Below are positions 44,255 to 55,204 of a DNA stretch of 64,000 bases, one piece after another. The notes beneath the pieces are model-generated. The model did not search any database. It was not told the origin of the DNA and saw nothing but the letters and a program-made list of their open reading frames with translations. The position numbers and the translations under genes are program-made. Source of the DNA: Latrodectus hesperus (taxonomy: Eukaryota; Arthropoda; Arachnida; Araneae; Theridiidae); the NCBI GenBank assembly GCA_037975125.1, contig CM075862.1:12589125-12653124 (forward strand). Reading direction: 5' to 3'. Each line of letters starts with the position of its first letter. The stretch's first letter is position 1.

Positions 44255-45015
44255 ACTTTGTTGAATAGAGAATTAAATTGAGAATAGCAGAAAATTAAAT
44301 AGAAGGATGCGCGTATTAAATGAGCTTTCATTGGATGAAAACAATTAAATAGTGTTTAAACATGACAATTAAATTTTACAATTTAACCATGGAATAATTT
44401 AACAATGTTTTTTTAGCAGTAGTTAATGAAATTAAAAAATTTAGAAAATAATGTTCGTGTGGTAATTTTTGTTCAAGTTTGAATTTTACAGGCAATAAAC
44501 ACTGTTAATTTCTAGAAGAAAATATATGCGGAATTTTTCAAAAAATTATTTGTAATAATTGTAAATTTTGTGTAATGTGACAAGTGATATAATGAAGAAA
44601 AAAGTGAAGTTAAAGGGATGTAACAAAGAAAAAGGCCAAATATATTGAATGATCTTTTGATGTAAGAATAAAAATAAAAATTATTATTTTTAAGCTATAA
44701 ATGAATCTTAATGTTATCAAAATTATTTTCGCAGAAAAAATGACTCAAGATTTTGTTTAATGAATAAATATTGGTAATTTATAGCAATGATTAAACTCAA
44801 CATTTCAAAATATTTATGTAATTATTAAAAAAAAACATCGTTTTCTTTACACATTTTTTATGAAATAAAAATATTTCTTTAAAAATAAGTATAAAGCTAT
44901 CATAATTATTTGTATTTAAAAAACTTTATCAATATCATGTTTCATATATAATTAAAGCACAGATGTCGCAAATTCCAGGATGCCGAATTTTAAATTTTTT
45001 TGGTGATGAAGAAAT
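44255..45015. other. intergenic AT-rich DNA
   Basis: No gene or repeat was recognised. Confidence 0.5.
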
Positions 45016-45019
45016 GTTG

Positions 45020-45180
45020 CCAAGATGACGTATTGTGACGTGCGCGATGACGTAAATACTAGGGTAGCTAAAATAGAATTTTCTACATATAATTCTTATT
45101 GGTCTCCATATCTGTGACGTAATAAAAGCGAGGTTGCGAGATATATAAGAAAAACTGACAAAAAATCAACTAACTCAGAA
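45020..45180 (+). promoter_or_regulatory. CRE/ATF-like site cluster with inverted CCAAT and TATA box
   Basis: Four TGACGT sites lie at 45026, 45036, 45048 (TGACGTAA) and 45115 (TGACGTAA). ATTGG is at 45098-45102 and TATATAAG at 45142-45149. A TCAGAA sequence about 35 bp downstream (45175) could serve as initiator. The order is that of a compact RNA polymerase II promoter reading rightward. No clear coding exon follows (only tiny frames near 45200-45240), so the transcript is unknown. Confidence 0.4.
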
Positions 45181-45473
45181 TTTGGCATACTAGATTATAT
45201 GGCATGCGTGCCATAATTAACATGAATGGCTTTTCGCAGTAATAAATAAAAATATTTACATATTTATTTTGATTATCTTAAGTTGCAGTTTTATTTTCGA
45301 TCCCATTGCTGTTAAATTACAGAAACTGGGAATGTACTTCCATTCTTGCGTAGAGCAGACACAGCTGATACTTTTTCATTAGTATCAAGGTTGGAAATTG
45401 AGTTATCCTCAAACATTTGCGTTAAATATCTTTAAAAAGGTTATTCATTTTACGAATAATGCCCTAGTTGATG

Positions 45474-45766
45474 TTGCACCAGCATGGTTCCCTGTACCCA
45501 GCCCTGAGGTAGGCTCTACCAGTTATATGGAAGCAGCCGGGTGAAGTCTTTGTGATTTTGAAGCAGAGATTAAGCAGAGTACTACCAATACTTGTCCTGC
45601 CACCCCCAGATGTTTCATTTCACTTGGAGGACATTGCGACTACACCCAGTTTTAATGTGCCCCAGCTGCCTTTAGCGAACACGTCGGATCTTCGGTTAAT
45701 CCGGGATTCGAACCCACTACCTTCCGATAATGAGAACCACGCCCTAACCAACCAGGCCACCGCGGC
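45474..45766 (-). mobile_element. SINE A, full-length copy
   Basis: On the minus strand it begins GCCGCGGTGGCCTGGTTGGT (A box), has B box GTGGGTTCGAATCCCGG, then GAAGATCCGACGTGTTCGC and TGTCCTCCAAGTGAAATGAA. It is the best-preserved copy of this family here. Its head abuts the head of SINE D at 45763. Confidence 0.88.
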
Positions 45767-46380
45767 TTACAATGGCATAATGGTAGGACCCTGCTTAACA
45801 AAGCGAAAGATCCCGGGTGTTCGATTCCAGTCTCACTGTCGAACAACAGAAGATGGATGCCTTCTCTGTATAAAGGTCTGAGCTTTGATTTCCAGTTTCT
45901 CAGCAGCTTCACGCGGCTTCCGTTACGATAAGCAAAATGAAGAATCATTTTCCGCTGCCAGTGATTGGAAGGGTGACCACATTCTCCCTTACTTTGTTGC
46001 TGGAGCTCACTTGGTTGGGGACGTGTTTACGTTCATATGTGACGTCCAAAGCCCTTCCGCTGGTGTGGTGTGGATGTGGAGAGGAGAATGCCAGCTCAGG
46101 TGTGACCTCTTCATCTGATTGTGATTCAAACTTACGAGGCGCTTGGTGATGATGGGTGAGCATTCCAAACCTGTTAACCTTAAAGTACATTCCAGGGCTC
46201 GCCTGCACTGCTTTGTATAGTGTCTGTCCGGCTGGATGCTTCGGAGTTTTCCAGGTTTCCTCCCTTGAGAAGCGTGAATATGGCCCACTATCTATGAAAT
46301 GTCCTCCCGTGGTGGAGGTTAAAATGTCTTACTTTAGGTCCTTAAGCAAATCACAACGCGTGTCAAAAGAATAATGGGGG
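45763..46380 (+). mobile_element. SINE D, copy 3, split by SINE E
   Basis: The head (GGCATAATGGTAGGACCC, B box GGGTGTTCGATTCCAG, AGAAGATGGATGCC) lies at 45763-45868. The tail (CGGCTGGATGCTTCGGAGT, CCAGGTTTCCTCCCTTGAG, GCGTGAATATGG) lies at about 46225-46380. The uninterrupted copies at 22141 and 32245 show the parts belong together. Confidence 0.7.
45870..46222 (+). mobile_element. SINE E, copy 2, inside SINE D
   Basis: AGAATCATTTTCCGCTGCCA, TTGGGGACGTGTTTACGTTC, GTGACGTCCAAAGCCCTTCC and AGGAGAATGCCAGCTCAGG match the copies at 42075 and 46890. It ends in GGGCTCGCCTGCACTGC, as the 46890 copy does. Confidence 0.75.
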
Positions 46381-46437
46381 TTATTACTACCCATAAAATT
46401 ACTGTTATTGATTCATAACATACTTATATAACATAAC

Positions 46438-46716
46438 TTATGAAATTCTTTTATTACTTTTCTTAAATTCCGCTAGCTGAGAGTCATTTCGATTTGAAGA
46501 ACAATTTGGCATGTACTCATCATTTGTAAGTAAAATATAAAAAAACTTTTTTGGATTGTTTATTCTCTTGCTTGTAGAAAATCGATCCAACGGAATCTGT
46601 TTTAACCAACTGAATATATCTGGCGAGGGGAGTTTATCGCACTGAACATTACTGGAAGTAAGTTTCGGTTTTTCTTTTACTTCTTCGTCTCTTTTAAATT
46701 GAACCAAAGGAAACAT
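46438..46716 (-). CDS. unidentified 92-codon ORF
   Basis: The frame has an ATG start and TAA stop and encodes MFPLVQFKRDEEVKEKPKL, then DIFSWLKQIPLDRFS and NNPKKFFYILLTNDEYMPN. Codon use is mixed and not an obvious chance pattern. It lies between two SINE E copies, with no promoter or splice signal I can name. I recognise no domain. An exon, an old element or chance are all possible. Confidence 0.25.
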   Translation of the reverse strand: MFPLVQFKRDEEVKEKPKLTSSNVQCDKLPSPDIFSWLKQIPLDRFSTSKRINNPKKFFYILLTNDEYMPNCSSNRNDSQLAEFKKSNKRIS

Positions 46717-46885
46717 TTTTGTTCAAATCTGTGTATTGGAAATAACATTTACGAAACATGCAAACTTTTATTGATAAAAAGAAATATTCAAACATTCATT
46801 AATCTCTATAATTTTCTTTACAAAATGTTACTATTCTAAAAACATTTTTAAAACCTTTGCTTTTTTATTTTATGAATGACACATA

Positions 46886-47215
46886 CCTACATAGCGGTGT
46901 AGGCGAGCCCCGGACTGTACGCTTAGGTTAATGGGTTTAGAAAACTCGCGCATCACCAAGTGCCTCATCCTTTTGAACCACAATCAAGTGACGAGATCAC
47001 ACCTGAGCTGGCACCCTCCTATCCACATCCACGCCACACCAGCGGAAGGACTTTTGACGTCACATATTAACGTGGACACGTCCCCAACCCACAGAATTCC
47101 AGCAACCCAGTGAGGGGGAGTACGTATTCAACCTCCCAAACACTGCCAGCGGGAAATGATGTTTCGCTTTGCTGATATTAATGGGAAAAGGCTTGAAGCT
47201 CATGGAGCTCTTTTA
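46886..47215 (-). mobile_element. SINE E, copy 3
   Basis: On the minus strand it reads AAACATCATTTCCCGCTGGC, TGGGTTGGGGACGTGTCCAC, GGTGCCAGCTCAGGTGTGAT and ends with GGGGCTCGCCTACACCGCTA. It is close to full length. Confidence 0.8.
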
Positions 47216-47424
47216 TGAATGATAGTGTAACGTTGCAATTTTTCACAAACTTTTAGTTAAAACTTGTTAAAAATTTAGTAATGACGGATGGCAACAAACT
47301 CAACTGAAAACCAAACTTTAGCTGCTATGGGATGAATATTGAAATGCAATGTTTCTGAATTTAATATCAATTATCATGATTTGTCTCTACGTGTAGTTTT
47401 GTAACTATTTTTGTGTATTAAATT

Positions 47425-47535
47425 GGATCTGGTTGCAATGTCCTCCAAGTGAAATGATACTTCTAAGAGTCGAATGTTAAGTTTTTGGAGGTAGAGCCCG
47501 ACTCCTGGTTAGGTACAGGGAAGTATCCCGGTGCA
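47425..47535 (+). mobile_element. SINE A 3' fragment
   Basis: GGTTGCAATGTCCTCCAAGT, GAAATGATACTTCTAAGAGT and GTTAGGTACAGGGAA match the body and 3' end of SINE A. The tRNA head is absent. Confidence 0.6.
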
Positions 47536-47920
47536 CACTGTAGTGTTCTATTATTGAGGATACTGAATTAAATAGTTTTCAGAGCAAGGCCAGCGTTGTT
47601 TTTTTTTCTCAAGAACAATTACAGTAGAAATAGGAGATTATTATTTATTAATATTCTTAAAAATTTCAGCAAAATGTTAATGTTTAGAATTAAGTAATAA
47701 ATATATCAAGCGCAGAGTCTTCTCTGAATTGCTATGATAATTGCTAGAATACATTGATAAAGCACTGATTATTTAAATTCATTATATTTTTCAGTGGTAA
47801 CTAAATATTTACTCTTACATCAGTTTAAAGTGAAACAACCATATGGATACATATATTGAAATGAAATCAATTATTAAAAAATAAAATACACATAAAATTT
47901 TGAAAATTAGAGTTGCCTAA
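47536..47920. other. intergenic AT-rich DNA
   Basis: No gene or repeat was recognised. Confidence 0.5.
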
Positions 47921-47922
47921 TA

Positions 47923-49268
47923 TACACTGCCTGACCTTGAAATTGCAACAGCGAGAAGAAGTTGTCAAAAAGTGACGAAACTCAGCAAACAGAGAGAGAG
48001 ACAGCAACGAACAGTAATTGAGCTGTGTTTCGAAATGATATGCACAATACAGAGCGAGAAAAAGGTCACGTCAGTAGCTTGTAGGGCCAACATGGGTGGT
48101 GATACACGAAGCAACATGTCTAGGCACAGAAAATACGGATAGCGTCCTGAGGAATGGCTCTCCTATCCCGGTCAACCATTTGCAAAGTGCGTCTACTGAA
48201 GGAGATGGAAATGGCATCCGATCATATCCCAAACGTGTTCGATGGGTAAGTGATCTGGTGAATACGGTGGCCAAGGAACCGTGCAGGCCATTTTTTCTGA
48301 TGCAAGCAATGTGCGGTCAGGCAATATTCTGCTAATAAAGGGCATTGGGTACTTACTCCCTGAAGGTAGGGGAGTGTCACCAGCCACAGTACATCATCCG
48401 TACGTTGAACTGTCGTAGTGACATAAATATGAGCTAGAGGTGATATGAAATCAAACGCAATGGTGCCCCAAAACATTATGCCGCGTTGTCACGTGGTGTT
48501 TCGTTCCACAATTGTTGCAGGATTGGACCTTTATCCAAGTCGATGCCACACTCATACGCGGCCACTATCATTGAAGAAACAAAAGTGTGATTCATCCAAG
48601 AAGACGATCTTGTGCCACTCCGTCGTTCACATCGCTCTAATCCGCCACCATTCCAGACTTTGGAGTCTATGCTGTGGGGTCCATGTCAGTCTTCTTAACG
48701 GACGCCATGAGAGCAAGCCACCAGCAACCAATCGACGGCAAAAGATCCTGCTCGATTTGGAACATCCAGGGTGTCTTGCACATGATGCAGAATTTCTGTT
48801 GACGTGCCACTGCCTCCTGTCAGACGTATCGATCCACGCGTGCTGATTTCACCAGTTCCAGCACGTTCTACAGTTCCTTGTTCCAACCATATTCGCCACA
48901 GCCGGTGTGGACGCTCCCAGGTGTCTGTCCTTTGCGATTTGCCGTAAGGACCAACCTGCCCTTCTCAGTCTGATCACCCTGCCTCTCTTAAACTCATCAA
49001 TCTGCTGTAACTGACTCCATCGACGATGGCCTGGCATTCTCTGCAATTACAAGCGGACTTTGCAACAAGAACAAACTTCCAACGATTATTTTCCAAGTAG
49101 TTATAGCGGCGCGAATATTGCTTATTCTGCGGATTCTTCACTTTATCCTATGTGGGCCGGAGAGCTGCGTATTTCACATCATTTGTACAACTCGGTAAGG
49201 TGCGTTTATCCTGAAATTTGCATAATTTACTCCTTCTTAGTATTGTATTTTTAATGTCGGGCAGTGTA
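47923..49268 (-). mobile_element. Tc1-like element, old copy (copy 2)
   Basis: The element is flanked by TA at 47923-47924 and 49267-49268. The ends read CACTGCCTGACCTTGAAATT and, reverse-complemented, CACTGCCCGACATTAAAAAT. They are imperfect inverted repeats different in sequence from those at 50563. The length of about 1.35 kb fits a Tc1-type transposon. The transposase on the minus strand is broken. Confidence 0.75.
48193..49046 (-). pseudogene. decayed Tc1-family transposase
   Basis: The N-terminus MPGHRRWSQLQQIDEFKRG, then RRAGWSLRQIAKDRHLGAST is a helix-turn-helix. Fragments in other frames continue (VIRLTGGSGTS-like, LDESHFCFF near 48600, then IMFWGTIAFDFISPL near 48450, and PYSPDHLPIEHVWDMIG near 48230). 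The last contains the C-terminal catalytic-region motif. Several frameshifts and stops separate these pieces, so it is older than the 50.5-kb copy. Confidence 0.75.
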
Positions 49269-49269
49269 T

Positions 49270-49840
49270 TTGAAGCGACATAATAAAAGACATAATTGAT
49301 AAAGATTCGTAACATTCATTACATACTATGACCTTGCGTAATGACATTTCATAGAAAGTATGCCGGATTTATGTGTCGCAAATGCGAACGATGGATAACT
49401 CGCAAGCATACGTCTTACCTAATGGGAATACAAATAAAAAAACCCATCCCCTATTATTCAACATCAGTTAAAACCGACCTCTATCAAGAATGTACGTCTA
49501 CAGTAGATTCCAAGAACTATTTATGGAGGAATGTTTTTTTATTATTTGAAAATTTTGCTAAAAATCGCCCAAACTAAGATTTTAAAACTCCCTATCACAC
49601 GTGATGGGACCACATTTCGATTCGGTAGGTTCCAAGTTCGAGAACAGAGAGAGATTGTTGGTTAGTGGGAGATAGATCTTGCGCTTTTTTACCTTCAACA
49701 TACACATCTATAAAGGAAGGCGCTTGATAATTTTCCAGATTTTTTTTTTACTAGTACGACAATGATCCATGAAAAATCTTCCCAAAAAGTAGCTTAGCAA
49801 AGGATATTTAAAGGAGTCCATCAAAATCTTTTGTTATTAG
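49270..49840. other. intergenic DNA, unidentified
   Basis: A 78-codon plus-strand frame at 49341-49577 has no recognisable domain. A B-box-like GGTTCCAAGTTCGAG near 49628 may mark a SINE relic. Confidence 0.35.
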
Positions 49841-49844
49841 GTAG

Positions 49845-50010
49845 TCCGCTATAAGAAATCAAATACAATAGACATGATAAATTTAACTCCCATTTAGGAA
49901 CTAACCTTTTGAAAAATCTCCTTTTTCGCGAACTTCAGTTCTTTTCGGTTTTTATATTTTTTATATTTATGAAATATTTTAAATTTTTTATTTGATACTT
50001 TTACGGGCTC
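49845..50010 (+). repeat. repeat F, partial copy 3
   Basis: AATAGACATGATAAATTTAA, CTCCCATTTAGGAACTAACC and TTTTGAAAAATCTCCTTTTT match the middle of repeat F at 33440-33520. Confidence 0.55.
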
Positions 50011-50560
50011 GGTCACAAGCCGATACCCGTATCATCGAGCTATCATCGCTGTATTATATTTATCACACAAATTTTACAAAGAATGGATCTAAGTTTAAAG
50101 CAATCACACAATTTCTTTAAAAATTTGAGAGTTTTCTTTCCAAGAACTTTCTACTTAACGCAATGTTTCCAAGTCCATTCCTTTAAATTACTTTATTACT
50201 TCTTTTACGCTTTGAAATGCTTCTTTAAATTACTGTTTCTTGTTATTTTTGTTGATTCTCAGGAACCACATATAACAAGGAATGCAGCACATTTAGATAT
50301 TTTTTCAAAAGGATATTAAGAAAAAAAAACAGTAAACAAAGTTTATTTCGAAATTGTTATTTGTTCTAAGGTTTCTGTTAAACTGTAGAAAAACATTTTA
50401 TGGCAATATTAACAATAGAATGTCCTTTTTCCTTTTTATTGAAGTTTATTTTCTTTTAATGAAGCGCTAAGGGAAGTATGCATCTAAGTATGAATTTATG
50501 AAAAAAAAACTCACAGAGAATTAAATTATTTAAAGGATTAAAAACATTAGAAATGCGATA
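50010..50560. other. intergenic AT-rich DNA
   Basis: A 78-codon plus-strand frame (50083-50319) is Phe-rich and has no domain that I can recognise. Confidence 0.45.
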
Positions 50561-51973
50561 TACACTACTGGCCATTAAAATTGCTACACCAAGAAGGAAG
50601 GCAAATAACAGAACGATATTTATTGGACACATACATTATAGTGGAAAGAACAAGTGATTAGATTTACAGGAAATTAGGATGTATAGATCTTGAGAAATCA
50701 GAACCCAGAGCAGCCACCTCTGGCTGCAATAACAGCATTTATCCACCTAGGCATGGAGTCAAACAGAGATTGTATGGCATGTACGGGGATCTCAGTCCAT
50801 GCAGCTTCAACACTATGCCACAGTTCATCGACAGTAGTGGATGGTGAGTGATGGCGTGCCAATCGCTCGGCAACCATTGACCACACGTTCTCAGTTGGTG
50901 ACAGATCAGGAGAACGTGCTGGCCAGGGTAACAGTCGAGCCTGTTCTGTATCAAGGAAGTTCAGAACAGTACGAGCAACATGCGGTCGTGCATTATCCTG
51001 TTGAAACAAAGCATTAAGGAGGCCTCGAAGATATGGACAGAGCCACGGGCCTTAACACATCGGAAATGTAACGGTTGCTGTTCAAAGTGCCGGTAATGCG
51101 AACAAGAGGTGATCGAGACGTCTATCCAATGGCACCCCATACCATCACTCCAGCAGATGGGCCAGTATGGCGATGTCCAATGCAAGCTGGCAATGCGCGT
51201 TTTCCACGATGCCTCCAAACACGGATGCGGACATCATGGTCCTGTATACAGAACCGAGATTCATCCGTAAGGATGACGTGATGCCATTCCCGCGTCCAGG
51301 TTCGTCGCTGATCACACCATTGAAGGCGCTCCTGTCTGTGACGCAGTGTCAATGGTAGCCGAAGCCATGGTCGCCGTGCAGACAATCCATGCTGCTACAA
51401 ACGTCGTCGAACTGTTCGAGCAGAAACTTGTTGCCTTACAAATGACTCCATTTCTCGACTCAGGGTTCGTGACGTGGCGGTAGGATCCCTTGTGACCATG
51501 CGGATAAGATGTCTGTATTCTCTGCTGTTAGTGATGGGGGACCGCTGAGATCCTGCATGACGTTCCGTATGATTGTCCTGAACCCATCGATTCCATATTC
51601 TGCTAACAGTCATAGGGTCTCGACCGACGCGAGCAGCAATATTGCGGTACGATGAACCGCAATCCCGGTAGGCTATAATCCTTCCTCGATCAAAGTCAGA
51701 CATGTACTGATAGGCATTTCTTCTTCTTACACGAGGCATTACAACAACTTTCTTTGCCGAAAACAACGTTGAAACGGAAATTGAGCATGAAAAAACTGCT
51801 GTCAAATCTCTGGTTTTATACACATTGTAGATGTTGCTACTGTCGCCTGCTTTGTATGAATGCGCTGAAAATCTAATCATTTGCATATCACAGCAAGTTC
51901 TACCTGTCATGCAAATTTCACGTGTGTGGTGTGCCGCTTTCCTGGTGTAGCAATTTTAATGGCCAGTAGTGTA
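50561..51973 (-). mobile_element. Tc1-like transposon with near-perfect termini (copy 1)
   Basis: The element of about 1409 bp is flanked by TA (50561-50562 and 51972-51973). The terminal inverted repeats start CACTACTGGCCATTAAAATT and are identical for 29 bp at both ends. Its minus-strand transposase gene is almost complete. Intact ends and few lesions suggest that it is the youngest DNA transposon in the window. Confidence 0.93.
50698..51739 (-). pseudogene. Tc1-family DD34E transposase with two stops and one frameshift
   Basis: The start is MPRVRRRNAYQYMSDFDRGR at 51739, with helix-turn-helix parts SSYRNIAARVGRD and VSARTVRRRL. The catalytic motifs are ILTDESRFC (first Asp), FQQDNARPH (second Asp) and PTENVW (Glu), with 34 residues between the last two, so the element is DD34E. 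Lesions: TAG at 51395-51397 in a Gln-like position, TAG at 51122-51124 in the WGAIGY position, and one extra base near 51037. The end is ARGGCSGF at 50698. The enzyme would cut and paste the element by its termini if it were intact; this copy should be inactive. Confidence 0.92.
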
Positions 51974-52093
51974 TTTTAACTGTTTGTACTGGATGCTATG
52001 AAAACAGAGTGTGAAAAATACATAAAAGTACATTGGAAATATTTTAAGATTAAGTAGCCCCAAAGCAGGTGAAATAATTTTATTTTCTCACTA

Positions 52094-52098
<5 letters not shown>

Positions 52099-52174
<76 letters not shown>
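52099..52174. repeat. (TA)n microsatellite
   Basis: About 75 bp of TA repeat. Confidence 0.96.
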
Positions 52175-52179
52175 CTTAT

Positions 52180-53180
52180 TTACTTTTATTTGATTTATTG
52201 AATGAATTATACAACTGAGATCAGCAAGTACTATTGCTTTTGCAAATTAAAATATGAAATCAAAATATGAGAATTTCTCATAATATTCGTTTAAAAATAA
52301 TGAGTTTTAAAATTTTTCCATATCAAAATGGATCTTTTCTAGTATCAAATAAAAAAGAAAACTGCTATATAATCAAATATAATAAGTTAGAGTAAATGTG
52401 CATTTAATAACAGTGCCAAATATTGAAAATTTTGTAAAAAAAGGATTATTCCCATTGTTCTTTATAGTATTTGCGAAGCTTAAGCTTTATTAATTTATAT
52501 CTGCAATAATTTTGAGTTTTCAATGCTTTGCAATACTTAAAGTAGTAATATTTTTTAATCTTTCCTCTACAGAATTTTGTACTATTTAATTATATATTAT
52601 TTAATTTTGTGCATATTGAATAAATCATTTTATTTTTAATTTCACAGAGTTTCACTAAGATTTTTATAAAAAATAAAGAGCATAAATAAATAAATAAAAT
52701 AAAATTTGGAAGGAAATAATCAAAAATGTTCATACCAATTTCATTTTTCTCGAAATATCGTCAAAATTTTCCTCAAATTACAAACACAAAAAAATCTCGT
52801 CTAAAAGCGAAATATTTGCATTTTCGAGTATAAGACAAAAGATAATGTATGAGAAGAAAAATTCTCTTAACTTTGACCGTGACTCTCAACATCAATTCAA
52901 TTAGCAACGGACCGATTCTTCCTCTAGTTGTACTTATCAAATGTTAGGTAACTCTACTTTTGTTACTTGTTGGCATTTGTTTTGCCAAATGCTCCAAACT
53001 CAATTTTCTGAGATCCATTTGCCTCGGTCTCCAACTCCGTTAGAAAAATTTGACAACCCCTTAATGGAACAGATGAGTAAGCATAAACCTTTCTCCAGAC
53101 ATTTTAGCTTTCACGAGAAAGAATCCTCAGCATAGTTGTTTAATTTATAATTAGTGAGAAATAATACTACTCTCTATATT
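52180..53180. other. intergenic AT-rich DNA
   Basis: No gene was recognised; a 64-codon plus-strand frame at 52941-53135 shows no domain. Confidence 0.5.
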
Positions 53181-53187
53181 TTTCATC

Positions 53188-53189
<2 letters not shown>

Positions 53190-53282
<93 letters not shown>
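53190..53282. repeat. (TA)n microsatellite
   Basis: About 92 bp of TA repeat. Confidence 0.97.
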
Positions 53283-53285
<3 letters not shown>

Positions 53286-53394
53286 AAAAGGAAGAGCTTG
53301 GTTCATTCGTCTCTTTAATGTCTTTACTCTTAATTTGCATATAAAGAGTATCAAGATATACAGTTTAAAGTAGATTCAGAAACACTACAAAAAT

Positions 53395-53510
53395 TGAGAC
53401 TGGAAGTAATGATCGAACCCACGAACTGTTAAATTAAAAACCTGAGTGTCAATCACTCAATTGTCCTGTTCAAACTGAATCAGTTAGCTGACACTTTAGT
53501 GTGCTCACAA
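53395..53510 (-). mobile_element. degenerate tRNA-derived SINE head
   Basis: On the minus strand TTCGTGGGTTCGATCATTAC is a B box like that at 57488, and ATTGAGTGATTGACACTCAG is a decayed A box. Confidence 0.45.
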
Positions 53511-53514
53511 TCAA

Positions 53515-55020
53515 CTGCTCCGTAACTTTGAAAATTATGAACGACGAGGTCAACGCCAGAGTTTGCATCTTCGTTTCAACATCATCCAAATAAAGAAAAC
53601 ATCACGTTCAACGATAAGTTAAAGTGCATGGAGGCTCAAGAAAAGTCAAACGATAACAATTATTTTAATCGAATTCTTTATATCGTAGCTGAATGTAATC
53701 GTAAGAAAAAACGGTTCAACACTTATTCTTTTTGACTACAGTTCAATTGGCTTGCTGTTTGTCGTTTTTTGCCCATCAAATCACATTCGACCGGGACTTA
53801 CAGATTTAAGTCGCTTTGACACCATTACAAACATTCCTGTCCAAGAAGTCGAATTAATGAGCTGTAGAAACGAGTTCTTATCACTAAACTGATATCTCGG
53901 TAGCTACACGACATTTTAATAACATTTTTTTTCATTTTTAGTCCCTAGACGCAATGAAATTCTAAATTTTGTGAAACAGAACATCGCTATTTCATTTTTA
54001 GTATTATAATAATACGCAATCCTTCTTTTATATTTTAGCGGAACATTTTGATACCCCAGCGTTTTATCTGGAGTATTTACATTTCGATGCACGCATTTTA
54101 AATCTACTTTTATCTGCACGGCTATAAAAACTGAAGTATCGGTGTTCACTCAGTGTGATATCAGGAAGGCCAAAGAAAAGGCCCTGAAATAAAATTTCAT
54201 TTTGATTATAGTTCGAAGACTGTCTGAGCAAAATCACGTGACCAATGATATCTCATGAAAAATATACTTTAGGATGAAAATTGGCGCTTTTTGTTTTCGC
54301 CAAGCGTGTTTTCGTGCATACTTAAAGTAACAAGATGGCTCAGAAAACACGATGGCATGAATCACAAGTAAAATAATAATTCAAATTTTACAAATATTTA
54401 AAAAAAATTAAGCCATTTTTAAGTGTAAAATATTATATTAATCACCAAGAAGCTCGATTTCACATATTTTTTTTAAAGTAAACTAAATTTTCTAACGTTG
54501 TCGAGCGTGTTCGCGAAACAAAATGGCGCTGAAAACAAGTGCAATGGATTACAAAAGAATTACACACATTTTTCAAATTGGCAAGAAACTAAGGCGCACC
54601 TTACAGAATAAGCAACCTAATATCTCTCGTTATGTGTGACTTTTTCGAATAAAAACAAAAGCGCAAATCCTATTCCCTTATCTTTTACCACAAAAATTTC
54701 GAAATATTCACTCAAAATAAAAAAAATTAGAAATGAACAAGACGATTAACAGTAGACTGACATGTTGGAATTTTTCTATAAAATAACATTTAATTGTAAT
54801 TTTCTGTAAAAAATATTTACATTCTTGTCTTATCAGTAAAAAATGTTTCACTGCGGCGAACTCCTCAGCGTGAGTGAGTGGTTGCTGTAAATTTATTTGA
54901 AATCAGAGAGAGAGAGCTGAACTTTACCGCTTTCCTGTGTTCCGTAGAAATTATTTCATACCCAGTTCAATAAATCTAGATTTACTCTTAACTTACCGCT
55001 GATGTAAAGTTTGACAAAGA
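53515..55020. other. intergenic DNA with a diverged direct repeat at about 54290-54600
   Basis: The segment around CAAGCGTGTTTTCGTG and AACAAGATGGCTCAGAAAAC (54301-54348) resembles the one around GAGCGTGTTCGCGAAAC and AAAATGGCGCTGAAAACAAG (54504-54540), about 200 bp apart. Nothing else was recognised. Confidence 0.4.
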
Positions 55021-55021
55021 C

Positions 55022-55200
55022 AGAAGCATACGGGACAATTGCCCCGGGCTCCCACATCGAATGGAAATTTTATTTTAAGTTTTCAGTTGAACAGAATTGT
55101 TTGCCTAATCATATAAAAGTTTGTTGTTGTGAAACAGAGAGGGGCCCCCAAAGAAGTTTTTGCCTCGGCATCCAAATAGGCTAAATCGGGCCCTGCGCAT
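55022..55200 (-). repeat. repeat I, copy 4
   Basis: On the minus strand it reads GGGCCCGATTTAGCC, AAAAACTTCTTTGGGGGCCC and ends with GGGAGCCCGGGGCAATTGTC. It matches the copies at 22440 and 44052. Confidence 0.7.
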
Positions 55201-55204
55201 ATGT

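Noticed and set aside
45552..46374. Several overlapping frames of 70-110 codons on both strands
   Set aside because: They lie entirely within SINEs A, D and E, whose copies elsewhere do not keep the frames open.
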